Shown here: positions 10,994 to 22,237 of the stretch, in pieces
How the letters are laid out: each line of letters begins with the position of its first letter
Numbering within the stretch: position 1 is the stretch's first letter
Origin: Ascarosepion bandense
Taxonomy: Eukaryota; Mollusca; Cephalopoda; Sepiida; Sepiidae
Assembly (NCBI GenBank): GCA_037127315.1
Contig: JBBBDQ010001270.1
Span: forward strand, 2,997,001-3,061,000
DNA: 64,000 bases
Direction of reading: 5' to 3'
Program-made: the position numbers and the translations under genes
The notes under the pieces: model-generated
What the model was told of the DNA's origin: nothing
The model's database searches: none
The model's input: the letters and a program-made list of their open reading frames with translations, nothing else

Positions 10994-11139
10994 AATGACG
11001 TCAAAGTGAATTGCTTTAAATATACCTGTCACTTGACTCAGATATCATCCGTATTCATCTCAGTGAGGCCTTCTTTTTTCCATATGTTTAGGTCATTTTG
11101 TTTAAAATTAATCTTTTCTTATTTTCAGATTTACATTTG

Positions 11140-11494
11140 GAAATCGTTGTGGATCCCGGGAATGGGACCCGCACAAATAAATAAACAACGATTAGTAATT
11201 GAGATAGAAAATAAGTGTATCAACGTAAGGATACAAACTTGAATGAAGATTACTAGTCCAGGAATACGGGTTAGTAAATAGTATATGTAGAAGTCTCTGG
11301 AAGTGAAACCGTAATATATTGAGGATGTCCGCGTCGGAAGCTGACGGGTAGGACGTTATAATCTTCTCGATGAGTGGAGCACAGAGCTACTATGAACTAC
11401 GGGCAATATTCTCTCGTCTCCCTTCTATAGCAGTAGTATAAGTATACTCTGGACGAGTCCATCTTTATGAAAAGGAGAACCCCACAACAGAAAT
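11140..11494 (+). mobile_element. solo LTR with 5-bp TSD, copy 1
   Basis: The LTR is 11145-11489 (345 bp). It begins CGTTGTGGATCCCGGGAATG (first base probably mutated from T) and ends CCCCACAACA, so the termini are an inverted TGTTGTGG/CCACAACA pair. GAAAT flanks both sides (11140-11144, 11490-11494). It is homologous to the minus-strand copy at 53013-53450. No internal region or coding remains, consistent with LTR-LTR recombination. Confidence 0.8.
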
Positions 11495-11665
11495 TTTACA
11501 AAATAATATATAAGTTCTGTCTATTAATTTTGTGTAGGATCCGTTCATACCGTCTGATATACTTGATGGTAATATTGTTGAAAGACAACAAAAAATCACA
11601 GTAATTCTTGATTTTTTTATCGGGTCTAAGCTTTCGGCTCACATAAGCCATTATCAAAGAGTAAA
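11495..11665 (-). pseudogene. PLE 5' coding fragment
   Basis: On the minus strand a segment with CTTATGTGAGCCGAAAGC is followed by a frame like CDFLLSFNN and later NRQNL. The same order is found at 54870-55045 on the minus strand. The solo LTR lies immediately next to it. Related to PLE upstream regions by co-occurrence with an LPKYT motif elsewhere; assignment is inference. Confidence 0.5.
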
Positions 11666-11785
11666 TATTAACACACAGTAAACATAGAACATTTAAGCTA
11701 TTAACAATAAAGAGAATTAAATTGAAAATATAAGTCCATCCCTACCGTGGCGGATGGCCGAAGACAGTGACAAAATAGTGGCGTT

Positions 11786-11885
11786 GTGGTCCCTGGTCTG
11801 ATTTACAGTAAATTTAATAGACAGAACTTGTCTATATTATTCAATGAAACCTGCATTAATGAAAAAATGCTGCCAAAATACACAC

Positions 11886-11927
<42 letters not shown>

Positions 11928-11930
11928 GCG
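11786..11930 (+). pseudogene. PLE 5' coding fragment ending in (TA)n
   Basis: A frame reads NRQNLSILFNETCINEKMLP, then KYT and a run of IY repeats encoded by (TA)n. This matches the N-terminal part of PLE proteins as I remember it. It is inverted relative to the fragment at 11495-11665. Similar LPKYT-(TA)n junctions occur near 50827 and, in altered form, 54870. Confidence 0.5.
11888..11923. repeat. (TA)n microsatellite
   Basis: About 18 TA units directly after the LPKYT-coding segment. Confidence 0.93.
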
Positions 11931-12127
11931 AAATTATTATCTTTTCAAAATTAGTATTTATTTATTCTATAATCACTTATTTCACTCTAAGCAAAGCGAA
12001 AATGCCACTAATACCCCGGGGGTTAGAGAGAGTGAAATTAAGAGGAAAGTTGGATAGTTACATTATTCAATGTGTCCTTTTTGTCCATCTTTGCTTTCAA
12101 TGTGACTTTTATGGGTCAATAAAGGCG

Positions 12128-12592
12128 TATTGACATTGCCAAGGACGCATTTTAAAAGCCAGGCAGAGGATTGAGAGACAAGAAAATTTCTTTAGAAACA
12201 AAGAAATGTTTACTGGACTGTTATGTCATGTGTATCTTTCTGTGTAGCAGTGAATGCTAGACAATCTCCCCAAAGATGTAGGAGGAACTTGAAGCAACAG
12301 AAGAGGGTGGAGAGGGTGCAAGCGAAAAGGAAATATCAGGAAGAGACAGCTAAAGTTTCTGGGACACGCAATGAGGAAAGAAGGTTTTGTGAATTTGATA
12401 CTCACGGGGCGGGTAGAGGAAAAGTGAGATAGGAGAAAGTAGCACGAGTCATACTTGATGGGCTTGAGTAAATAGATGGCAGAACGGAGTTTGGAGAAAA
12501 ACAGGAGTAAGCGTGTTAAGATCTGCTAGGGATATGGGTATGTGGAGGGCCATAATCGCCGACGTCTAGAAAGGACACGACACATAGAAGAG
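12128..12592 (+). pseudogene. LINE-2 C-terminal fragment, heavily decayed
   Basis: Nucleotide and translated similarity to the LINE-2 C-terminus (GTGAATGCTAGACAATCTCC for ECWTI, then GGGACACGCAATGAGGAAAG for GHAMRK), ending in CACATAGAAGAGA. Frameshifts and an internal deletion are present. Confidence 0.75.
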
Positions 12593-12744
12593 ATAATATC
12601 CAACACCGATCAGCATAATAACACCATCAGTTTGCTCTTATACTTCACTTATACTTTCACAATAGTTCGGTATTTGCAATGAACTTCTTCACAGATTGGT
12701 AGTACCCGCTGGTTATTTTTTTAAATTACCACGAGTGCTTTACT

Positions 12745-12870
12745 GTTTCTGCTGAAAGTAATGGCAACCTACTGCGGGATAAAATTCTGTCTAGTCAGCC
12801 ATGTCTATTTCGAGACATGATCGCCCAAGGGTATATCTCTAATGGTACTTGAGTGACTGTTTTAAGGCTT
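12745..12870 (+). mobile_element. SINE-A 3' fragment
   Basis: GCAACCTACTGCGGGATAAA through GAGACATGATCGCCCAAG and a final GAGTGACTG. 5'-truncated. Confidence 0.75.
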
Positions 12871-12948
12871 GCAAGCTCTGAAGCTATTAAATGTTTCTCT
12901 TTATCCATCAAATCAGCTATATGACAATTGCAACATTACCATTAACTG

Positions 12949-13775
12949 ACGCCAAAAGGATATAAGTTATACTTGCATGTATTATTCAGAAAATTTCATT
13001 TGGTTCAAGTTTTTCCTTCGTCTTCGATGATATTGTCCAGCATTCACTGCCATATTGAAGAACAGACAACACATAGCAATCCAGTACTCTCTTTGTTTCT
13101 AGCGAAATCGTCCTGTTTCTTAATACTCTACTCAGTTTTTGGAATGCATTCTTAAGATTTTGGATCTCAGGAATATAAATGTGTAGAAACTCCTGTGGTC
13201 ACAAAGTGAGGGGTCAGTTTATATATTGATTGTAATATGGAATTGATCCCCGACTTTATATCCAGTATGCTTCTGTAGAGCTACATTTCAGTTGCTTCAA
13301 GTTTTTCATTCATCTTTGATGATATTATCCAGCATTCACTGCCATATTGAAGAACTGACATCACATAGCAATCCAGTACTCTCTTCTTTGTTTCTAGCGA
13401 AATTGTCCTGTTTCTTAATACTCTACTCAGTTTCTGGAATGAATTCTTAAGATTTTGGATCTCAGGAATATAAATGTGTAGAAACTCCTGTGGTCACAAA
13501 GTGAGGGGTCAGTTTATATATTGATTGTAATATGGAATTGATCCCCGACTTTATATCCAGTATGCTTCTGTAGAGCTACATTTCAGTTGCTTCAAGTTTT
13601 TCATTCATCTTTGATGATATTATCCAGCATTCACTGCCATATTGAAGAACTGACATCACATAGCAATCCAGTACTCTCTTCTTTGTTTCTAGCGAAATTG
13701 TCCTGTTCCTTAATACATTACTCAACTTTTGGAATGCTTCCTTCTCTTTCGGATCTCTGTGTCGCACTTTCTTTC
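12949..13775 (-). repeat. tandem array of 295-bp LINE-2-derived monomer, array 2
   Basis: It has the same head as array 1 (GGATATAAGTTATACTTGC) and the same 295-bp spacing (CTTCTGTAGAGC at 13270 and 13565). The final monomer does not turn into linker. It runs on into genuine LINE-2 sequence (minus-strand frame 13576-13767, ending FQKLSNVLRNRTISLETKKR and beyond), so this array preserves the junction with a LINE-2 fragment. Confidence 0.85.
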
Positions 13776-13779
13776 TTAT

Positions 13780-14094
13780 GTTAGATTCAGAAAGCAGTGA
13801 TGAATCAATTCACCAAACCGTGATCATTACCTTCTTTCTGTGAAACTTCGGTTTTCGGAAAGTGTTCAGGATTTTCCTTTCGATTCAAACATTGACCTGA
13901 AAGTCATCGTTTGTTATAGGATACCTGTCTCATCGCATGCCAGAAGGCGATCGAGGAATGGGTTACTTTTTTTTTGGCTCAAAAGAAGAGCTGAATGGAC
14001 TTTCCGACGACGATTCATTTGGTTTTCATTCAATTTGTAAACTTCTTTGACTTTCCACTTTCTTTTTTTATCAATGATCAAAAATTGATCCAAT
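13780..14094. other. unassigned DNA
   Basis: A plus-strand frame (13840-14040) is open but shows no recognisable domain. I treat it as chance. Confidence 0.4.
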
Positions 14095-14105
14095 ACTTAC
14101 ACCTA

Positions 14106-14419
14106 TGTATATGTGCGTTGTGGTGCAGTGTATATCGGCTCGGAACGAGAAATCAGGGAGCCGTGTTCGAATTTCACTTAAATACATTGCATTCACTTAC
14201 GCGCAAATAACCTTGGGAAAGGTATTAATCTGTCTCTTCCCTCCAGTTATGGGTTAAATAACGTGACAGATTGGGTTCTATAGCCTTGGCTGGCAACCAG
14301 TCTACTGCAGATAGTAATGGCAAGATACTGTGGGATAATCCTCTGCCCAGTCAGTCATGTCCCTTTCGAGACATGATCGCTCAAGCGTGTATCACCTAAG
14401 ACACTTAACTGACTGACTG
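14106..14419 (+). mobile_element. full-length SINE-A with 11-bp TSD
   Basis: The ACTTACACCTA duplication lies at 14095-14105 and 14420-14430. Head GTGCGTTGTGGTGCAGTG, B-box-like GTGTTCGAATTTC, and a tail ending ACTGACTG. A clean reference for the family: about 310 bp, (ACTG)n 3' end, no poly-A. Confidence 0.93.
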
Positions 14420-14524
14420 ACTTACACCTAACTCTCAATTAATCATGCGATCATTTTCTTCCACTAATGCTTTCAATTTTTTATCTTCAATGAAAGGCTG
14501 TTTACTAACACATTTGTTATCTTC

Positions 14525-14780
14525 ACAACAAATATTTTCGTATCTTCTGTCTCCGACGAGCTTAGAACCCTGGTGCCTCCTCAACACAGATTTACTCGAG
14601 CAACAAGAGTGGCAACAAGGTCACACACTTTTACAGTCAAAACAACCAAATGCAGTTGCCATTTCAACTCTCTCAGCTTCTTTGTCCGCCTGTGGAACTC
14701 CTTTCCGTATACTTGTTTTCTTGATGACTACAATTTTCTAGTGTTTAAATTCAACGTCAGTTACCATCTCTGACACGGAT
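14525..14780 (+). pseudogene. LINE-1 3' coding fragment
   Basis: Frames contain VPPQHRFTRATRVATRSHTF-like and RLWNSFPYTCFLDDYN segments typical of the LINE-1 C-terminus. Frameshifted and without the 3' tail. Confidence 0.75.
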
Positions 14781-14829
14781 ACTTCTCTTATCCTTTCCCC
14801 AACACCCTTATGGCTGTGAGAAACAGAAC

Positions 14830-15165
14830 ACTGAAGCCGAGAGGCCAATTCAGGACCAATGATACTGCTAATTTCTTTGGGTTATATCAAAGAAATCAAG
14901 GTAAACAGCAATGGCACCAGACAACAAGAATTGTACACCATAATTTGGATTTTCCCTCTGGAATCATAGAACTTTGGAAATGAAAAAAAGAATGGTAAGT
15001 TAAAATATAAGTGAATGAAGTAAAAAAAAAAATCGCCGAGATAAAAGAAAAATTTAATTGAAAGAAATATAAAGAAAAATACAAAGAGCGGAAGTAAAGG
15101 AAGAAGAAAATAAGAAGGAAATATATATATTTTATCACAAGAAAATATATATATATCAATATACA
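14830..15165. other. unassigned purine-rich DNA
   Basis: A-rich plus strand; the minus strand gives low-complexity F/L/Y frames only. No element recognised. Confidence 0.45.
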
Positions 15166-15613
15166 TTTGCCTATATTTTTGAGATGATGTAGTATTTACA
15201 GTATTTAAATAATTAGGACTATTGTCCTCATCTTTGTTACCAATTGTACGACGTTTCAGCCGTTGTACGCTCCGGCCTTCTTCAGGTGCTAGGAATTTCG
15301 AACCGAACTCTGGGGTATATCATTTCCATCCTTTTTCCGTAGAGCTTTTTTTTTTTGGTAGTCATGAGTTATCTCCCTCTAACCCTGCAAGTTAATTGTT
15401 CACCACTGCTGTAGTCTAGTATTGAACTCACAACTCTTTGGAACTAAGCAATGTATATATTCACTCATGACTACCAGAAGTGGATCTACGCAAGGAATAG
15501 AGAAGATATACCGCAGTGACTGTAATAAAGGATTCGATTCGAAATTACTAACATGTGAAGAAGACCGGGGCGTGCAACGGCCGAAACGTCATACAAATAG
15601 CAACAAAGATTGA
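15166..15613 (-). mobile_element. FB foldback element, copy 2
   Basis: The left arm (about 15172-15375) and right arm (about 15460-15613) are inverted copies: GTACGACGTTTCAGCCGTTG on the left, CAACGGCCGAAACGTC on the right. The match continues through GGTAGTCATGAGT / ACTCATGACTACC. The loop holds the reversed tRNA-like core with its B-box-like GAGTTCAATACTAG. Confidence 0.75.
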
Positions 15614-15614
15614 T

Positions 15615-16200
15615 ACATTTTTTTTTCAAGATCCTCATCTCTTAAACAAAATCTCTGAAACTGTCACTGTCAATTTTACTGTCAAATGCTAAACTGATGT
15701 TTCGGAGGCAATATAACCGAATGTAAAACTGAGCCTCCACTTCATGCCCAGTAGATTCTAATATTAAACAGACTACCCAGCTATCTGAAACATTTCGAAA
15801 TTTTGTTGTCTAATATTAGTAAGCTATCATACGTAAGATTTTAAACATCTATTCCCAATTATAGATATGTATTAATTTTAGAGGATCAATCTATTACTTC
15901 GTAACAATTTATCACTAATCCCTCATTTTATATTTAGCAGAATTTGATATTAATTTACATTGAGCGGCCCTTGTGTCTCGTAAGCGTTGAACTAAAATAA
16001 AAAAAATGATGTTCCAAAATCTCATATTCAAAGCTTCTTTCTTCCAATGTATTTCCAAACTGATTTTTCCATTAAAAATTTATCTTTTCGTTTAATAAAC
16101 TGTTCAAATGTTTTGGCTATTTCTTCGTTGAAAAAATCTTTTATCGCACATGGAAAGAACAAAAAAGTGATATGTAACAGCGATGTCTATTGGGTAAGAT
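15615..16200. other. unassigned AT-rich DNA
   Basis: No reading frame or repeat recognised. Confidence 0.45.
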
Positions 16201-16204
16201 AATC

Positions 16205-16282
16205 TTTTTTTATTTGTCTATATTTCTGAGATGAGGGAGTATTTCCAGTATTTACATTATTGTGCTCATCTTTGTTGTCATC
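16205..16282 (+). mobile_element. FB arm fragment
   Basis: TGTCTATATTTCTGAGATGA and the following TTTACATTATT-CTCATCTTTGTTGTCAT match the outer arm of the FB family; the rest is missing. Confidence 0.6.
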
Positions 16283-16427
16283 CCCGTCTTAATATATTTG
16301 CTTAGCTCTGTTACGTCTCTGTGTTATTATTTTTTTACCCCTAATCAGGTTACAATATAAATAATTCCTTATTTATCAAAAATACCTAAGCTATCAAAAG
16401 TAACTTATTTATTAAAAGTACCTTATC

Positions 16428-16737
16428 GGATGTGCGTTGTGGTCCAGTAGATATGGGCTCAGAACGAGAAATCGGGGAGCCGTGTTCAAATTCCAGTTGA
16501 ATTCCTTGCATTAAATTAAGCACAAATACTCTTCGGAAAGGTATTAATCCGTCTCTTCATTCCAGTTATGGGTTAAATAATAGGAGAGATTGGGTTTCTA
16601 TAGCAACCAAGCTACCGCAGAAAGTAATGGCAGCCCACTGCCGGATATTCTTCTGCCCAGTCAGTCATGTCTCTTTCGAGACATGATCGCCTAAGTGTGT
16701 ATCATGCATGGCATTTGACTGACTGACTGACTGACTG
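16428..16737 (+). mobile_element. SINE-A with 8-bp TSD
   Basis: ACCTTATC is duplicated at 16420-16427 and 16738-16745. Full head, body and an extended (ACTG)n tail. The duplicated target is part of the satellite unit. Confidence 0.9.
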
Positions 16738-16796
16738 ACCTTATCTATAAAAAGTACCTTATTAAAAACATATATATCAAAAGTATCTTTTTAAAT

Positions 16797-17669
16797 TTTT
16801 TTTATAATCATACCCCACACAGCAAAGGCACTTTACAGCCACTGTTGTGCAGGGGGTTAAATAGGAGGAAAGTTATGAAGAAGAGTGACAGGTTACAAGG
16901 GGTGTCAGGAAGTGGGTAAGAGAAGGCTGAGAATACTAATGAGAGTGAAGTGGACTGAGAAATAAGCATGAGAGAGAGGATGCAAGTTAGTGAGATAGGA
17001 GATGACTATTGACTTTACATTTAAATTCTTGGAGATTGTAGCTGTCAGGGAAGCAAGTAAACGGAAGGGAATTCCACAGGCAGGAGGTGCGAGAAAAGCT
17101 GCTGGAGTATCAATCAATTAAGTACCATACGTGATACACGCTTGGGCGATCATGTCTCTAAACAAACATGACTTACTAGGCAGAAGATTATCCCGCAGTA
17201 GGTTGCCATTGCTTTCTGCAGTAGACTGGTTGCCAACCAAGGCAATAGAACCCAATCTGAACTGTTATTTGACCACTAACTGGAAGGAAGAGACGGATTA
17301 ATACCTTTCCAAAGGGTATTTGCGCGTAAGTGAATGCAATGAATTCGTCTGGAGTATAATTTGCGTTAAAATTTTATTGGTTTTACAATAAAAGGGTGGA
17401 TCCTAGTTGCTAATCTTGTGGCTCGAGAAAATTCATACACGGGGGGTATCAGAGAGCTAAGTTAATCGGAGCTGAAACCGTGAAAATATTTGTAGAAAAG
17501 ACACAGGGAAGCCACATTGCGCCGTGAGAAAGTGACTGTATCTGAGATGCCAAGTCGGGATCGATCACATTACAAATTCTTCGTTGGATTTTGTCAAGGA
17601 CCCCTAGGTGGATAGTAGGGGCACCCGACCAGATGTGGCAGCAGTATTCAATGCACAGGTGGATGGTAA
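16797..17669 (-). pseudogene. LINE-1 3' fragment interrupted by SINE-A
   Basis: The T-run and 3' UTR signature are at the left end (about 16797-16860). C-terminal coding follows (KSIVIS-type end, 16905-17117), then a SINE-A insertion, then upstream coding with CIEYCCHIWSGAPTIHLGVL, DKIQRRICNVIDPDLA. The 5' truncation is at about 17669, where the short-unit satellite resumes. Frameshifted and dead. Confidence 0.85.
17111..17348 (-). mobile_element. 5'-truncated SINE-A inside LINE-1, 9-bp TSD
   Basis: CTGGAGTAT is duplicated at 17102-17110 and 17349-17357. The tRNA head is missing. It breaks the LINE-1 fragment between two segments that are contiguous in other LINE-1 copies. Confidence 0.92.
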
Positions 17670-18524
17670 TTTTTATCAAAGGTACTTTATTTATCGAAAA
17701 TACTTTATCTATTAAAAGTATTTTATTTATGAAAATAGCTTGTCTCTCAAAAGTTTCTATACTTATCAAAAATAACTTATTTATCAAAAAATCGTTATCT
17801 ATAAAAATATCATGTCTCAAAAGTTTGTTATTTATAAAAAATACCTCGTTTATCAAAAATTCCTTCCCTATCAAATGTACCTTAATTATCAAAATAGATT
17901 ATCTGTCAAACGTATCATTTATCAAAAATATCTATTTTTATCAAAAATTCCTTCTCTATCAAATGTACATTATTTAAAAAAATAGCGTATCTTTCAAAAG
18001 TACCATTTCTCAAAAATATCTTTTTCATCAAAATACTTTCTTTATCAAATGTACCTTACTTATCAAAATAGTATATCTATCAAAAGTACCATTTATCAAA
18101 AATATCTTATTTCTCAGAAATACCTTTTTTATCAAATGTACCTTATTTATCAAAATAGTATATCTATCAAAAGTACCATTTATCAAAAATATCTTATTTC
18201 TCAGAAATACCTTTTTTATCAAATGTACCTTATTTATCAAAATAGCTTATCTTTCAAAAGTACCATTTACCAAAAATATCTTTTTCATCAAAATACCTTC
18301 TTTATCAAAATAGTATATCTATCAAAAGTACCATTTATCAAAAATATCTTATTTCTCAGAAATACCTTTTTTATTAAATGTACCTTATTTATCAAAATAG
18401 CTTATCTTTCAAAAGTACCATTTCTCAAAAATATCTTTTTCATCAAAATACCTTCTTTATCAAATGTACCTTACTTATCAAAATAGTATATCTATCAAAA
18501 GTACCATTTCTCAAAAATATTATT

Positions 18525-19500
18525 CGTAATTATCTTTTGTTGTTGTTTATCTACTGATTATCTTTTTTTTTTTTTTCAAGTGTTTATCTTCTTGATCCGG
18601 CTACAATGGTAGAAATAGCCATTACCCATCTCTCGATCTGTCGGTCAAGTTATGACGATAAAAATACTTCTTTATTTAGCCTCACCCCCACCTCCACTAC
18701 GTCAGTAGACACGCCCGACCGAGAATATTCTTCACGTCACTATTTTCGTTTTTTTTTGCCATCTTCTGTATGGTAACGCTAGTGTCAAGAGAAATAATCT
18801 TAAGACAATAACGAAAAAGAAAAAGTATTTATGGTCGAGACGTGTGAGTATAATGTGGAAACAGAAAGGCAAAGACGTCGAAGGAGAAGGTGTGTCATTT
18901 CGGACTAATCAGAGACTGACACGTTGTCTAGACGACTAGACGAGTCAGTCAAAGCGCTAAACGACACAGGCATTAAAAAACAATGGCACAGGATAAAGAC
19001 ATAAGATTAGTCAAATAAAAGAGTAGAAACAGGTTGGTGGAAAAGTCACACATAATTGTTTTGTTCGATCCTCGATAAGAACCTTGGTGTTTGGGTTTAG
19101 TAAAAAACTAAGCCAGTTTTGTTTCAATTATATATATATAAATCCAGGTGAAGAGGACCCAAGGTTTTACTATTTTGGGTACCTCGGCATTAATTTTATT
19201 ATAAACCGTGCTCAATATAATAAATATTATAAAGCCTAATATAATCATATAATTATGAATTAATTAAAAAAGTAGGCATGCATTCCTAGAAACTACTGGC
19301 CAAATTCCAAAGTGAATCTTTACTTTGATTAGTTAAAAGGAATATACACATAAATTTTATATTTTCCCACATACATAAATAGCAAACCGATGATTTTTTT
19401 TGTATTTAAATGTAAATAATTTTCACAACCAACAGCCAACATTGCCTGATGAATAGAATCTATCTCGACACATAGAAATGTCCGTGTCGCAATGTACAAT
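18525..19500. other. unassigned DNA
   Basis: Single-copy-looking sequence with no long frame. It contains a T-run near 18570, a moderately GC-rich patch near 18680-18730 and a short TA run near 19130. Confidence 0.45.
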
Positions 19501-19507
19501 TAATTCA

Positions 19508-19512
<5 letters not shown>

Positions 19513-19562
<50 letters not shown>

Positions 19563-19770
19563 GTACATATATATACATATATATAAATATAGATATACGT
19601 ATATATACATATACATATATATACATATACATATATATACATATACAGACATATACATATACAGACATATACATATATATACATATGCATATATACATAT
19701 ACATATATATACATATGCATATATATACATATACATATATATACATATACATATATATACATATATTTTA
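19513..19770. repeat. (TA)n plus (ATACAT)n microsatellite
   Basis: A pure TA run to about 19556, then interleaved ATATAC/ATACAT units with ACAGAC variants. Open frames on both strands here are IY/CI repeats only. Confidence 0.95.
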
Positions 19771-19777
19771 TTATGAA

Positions 19778-19992
19778 TTCCTTGGTTGCTATGTTACAAT
19801 CCGCTGGGCAAGCCATATCAATTAATAGGCAAGTTTTTTCTTTCTGGTTTTTAACAATAATGTCCGGTCTATTTGCTTCAGTGTTTCTGTCTGTGTAGAT
19901 GGTGTAATCCTATAGAATGGTGACATCTTCTATTTTTGTAACTGGTGCTGGGTGATGTTCATACCAGTGTTTGTTTACAGATTTATTATTAT
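19778..19992 (-). pseudogene. RLE-type LINE endonuclease-domain fragment
   Basis: The minus strand reads VNKHWYEHHPAPVTKIEDVT, then [20 protein letters not shown], then [13 protein letters not shown]. The RPD...LIDMA.P.D pattern resembles the restriction-like endonuclease region of site-specific-type LINEs. An in-frame stop lies between the first two segments. The C-terminal continuation of this protein type is found at 2013-2262. Confidence 0.6.
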
Positions 19993-20200
19993 TATTATTA
20001 TTAAAATAACAGCTAGGACCTGTAACATTTTTATGGGCCTTTAAAATAACCAGAAATAGATCAATCAAAACTAACCGCACAGATATCGTGATCAAAGACT
20101 AAAAAACTGATTGTGTTTTCTTAACCACATGGCCGTCACTGCAGATTTAATGTAACTTCGAAAATCTTCCAAAAAAAAAAAACTATCAAAATATAAGTAT

Positions 20201-20552
20201 CTGTTTTTAATCATTTCACCCCAAGCAAGTCGGTACCGCCACTGATGCGCAGTGTCTACATAAGAGAGTAAAAGTTCAGACAGGAGAAGAGTGAAGAGAA
20301 AGACGAACCAGCTACAGAGGGTGAAAGAGAAAGGGCAGGAGACGGATGTGAACACAGAAATGAAGACAGTTGCGAAGGTAGAGAGAAAGGAAGAGAACAC
20401 GATACACGGGGTGATGTAGAAAAAGCCTGGAGGTAGGTGGATAAGAGATGAAAATTGACTTTGCATTTAAATCGCTGGAGGTTGTAGCCGCCAGGAAAGC
20501 AAGTATATGGAAGAGAGTTCCACAGAAGGGAGCGCGAGAAAAAAAGCTAATA
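20201..20552 (-). pseudogene. LINE-1 3'-end fragment
   Basis: The 3' UTR signature (ATCATTTCACCCCAAGCAAG) is at the left, then decayed C-terminal coding with the HILAFLAATTSSDLNAKSIF region. 5'-truncated. Confidence 0.75.
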
Positions 20553-20830
20553 GAGTAGAATTTTCGCCTGTCTTTAGGTTGTATAAGATATTTTGATAAG
20601 AGAACATTGAAATTTTGTTCTTTCAAAGACCTTGTTCCTTGCAGGATAATATAATTTGAGGACAACGGATATAGCAACATTCATAAGTACTTGTGAAAAA
20701 TGTACTTTGGAAAGCTCACTGATCGTTTAAAACAACTTATATATCATTCAACCACGGCAGTGGTTCAATATATTCTTAAGTCCGACATTGAGTGAATCTA
20801 GGCAGATTTTAAGATTTACTACTAATTCAG

Positions 20831-21139
20831 GTGTGCGTTGTGGTACAGTGGCTATCGGCTCGGAACGAGAAACCGGGGATCCGAGTTCTATTTCCAGTTG
20901 AATCCATTGTATTCACTTACGCGCAAATACCCTTGGGAAATGTATTAATCCGTCTATTCCTTCCAGTTATGGGTTAAATAGCAAGACAGATTGGGTTCTA
21001 TAGCCTTGGTCGGCAACCAGTCTACCGCAGAAAATAATGGCAACCTACTGCGGGATAATCTTCTTCCCAGTCAGTCATGTCTCTTTCGAGACATGATCGC
21101 CCAAGCGTGTCTCACGTATGGCACTTAACTGACTGACTG
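20831..21139 (+). mobile_element. full-length SINE-A with 10-bp TSD
   Basis: ACTAATTCAG is duplicated at 20821-20830 and 21140-21149. Complete head, body and (ACTG)n tail. LINE-2 sequence starts immediately after the right TSD. Confidence 0.92.
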
Positions 21140-21149
21140 ACTAATTCAG

Positions 21150-21388
21150 TTCTTTACTGGCAGCAAACTGTGTGCATACGGACAGGCAACGAAGTCAGCA
21201 AATACACAAAGTTAGAAAGGGGTGTAAGACAAGGGTGTGTCTTTTCACCGGATCTGTTCAACTTGTACAGCGAGACTATTCTGAGGACCTTAGATGTTAT
21301 GCCACAATTTGAATAACATAATTGCAGACACGGCAAGGAAACTAAAGACCTCCTACAGAAGATAGTTGAAGAGAGTGACAAAAAATGA
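21150..21388 (+). pseudogene. LINE-2 RT fragment, unit 1 of 3
   Basis: It begins at the coding segment for YWQQ and includes GVRQGCVFSPDLFNLYSETI and LRTLDVMP. It stops just after the position of the palm box, at KGLQIN-like coding, where unit 2 jumps back upstream. Confidence 0.8.
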
Positions 21389-22025
21389 CTACAAATAAAC
21401 TCTACCTATGTTTTATCCATTATGAAAAAGCGTTCAACAAAATACGCTACAAAGAATTGATGGAGATGCTCAGCAGCCTCGACATATTTGGGAAAGACAT
21501 TTGAGTAATCAAGAATCTATACTGGCAGCAAGCCGCCTGCATACGGACAGGTAACAAATTCAGCAGATATACAAAGTTAAAAAGACAAAGATGTCTTTTC
21601 ACCGGATCTATTCAACTTGTACAGCGAGACTGTTTTAAGGTCCCTAGATGTTATGCCAGGATTTGTAATAGGAGGTTACAATTTGAACCACATAAGGTAC
21701 GCAGATGATACAGAGCTGATAGCAGACACGGAAAGGATCTACAAGACCTCCTACAGAAGGTAACTGAAGAGAGTGACAATAAAGGACTACAATTAAACTG
21801 CAGGAAAACCGAATGCATAGTCATCAACGAAAAGAGCAGCCCAAAATGCCAAATACAGGGGGTGGGATACTAAACTCAAGCGTTTACCAAAATTTAAATA
21901 CCTGGAAGTGTTCTAACAGAAGACGGAAAGTGCGACACAGAGATCCGAAGGTGAATCAGCGAAGGACGCGTTCCAGAAGTTGAGTGAAGTATTAAGACAG
22001 AAGACTTTCACCAGAAACAACTTCC
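21389..22025 (+). pseudogene. LINE-2 RT fragment, unit 2 of 3
   Basis: It restarts further upstream in the RT domain (an ALCFIHYEKAFNK-like motif A region). It continues through a conserved YADDTELIAD palm box (near 21700-21730) and ends in the DGKCDTEIRR segment. Several small frameshifts. Confidence 0.8.
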
Positions 22026-22237
22026 TTGATTATTATGTGTGGGATGCAGTTGAGTGAGGGGCTAACGAAACCCATTTAAAAACCAGAGATGAAAAAAAGG
22101 CAAGGATTTGCAAAACATTCACCAACTTACAGAAATCTGCCATCCAAAAATGTTGCAGGGGAATTCCGAAGTCGTCTGGAGACTGTGGCTGAAGGCAATA
22201 ATGATTTTATTGAATCAAGTTATTTTGCTGTAGTTTT

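Larger units (their letters stand above)
16370..18520. repeat. degenerate satellite of about 17-18 bp units, partly 87-bp higher order
   Basis: Units resembling TTATCAAAAGTACCTTAT run from about 16370 to 18520, interrupted by the SINE-A at 16428 and the LINE-1/SINE-A composite at 16797. Between about 18049 and 18290 units group in an 87-bp repeat that keeps frame, giving the repeated peptide YQNSISIKSTIYQKYLISQK. The long frames on both strands come from this periodicity and are not genes. Confidence 0.8.

Noticed and set aside
11445..11489. Hammerhead ribozyme near the LTR end (GGACGAGTCC)
   Set aside because: The CUGANGA core and a GAAA-closed stem II are not present in either LTR copy.
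19511..19816. Long IY/CI frames on both strands
   Set aside because: Translation of the (TA)n and ATATAC microsatellite.
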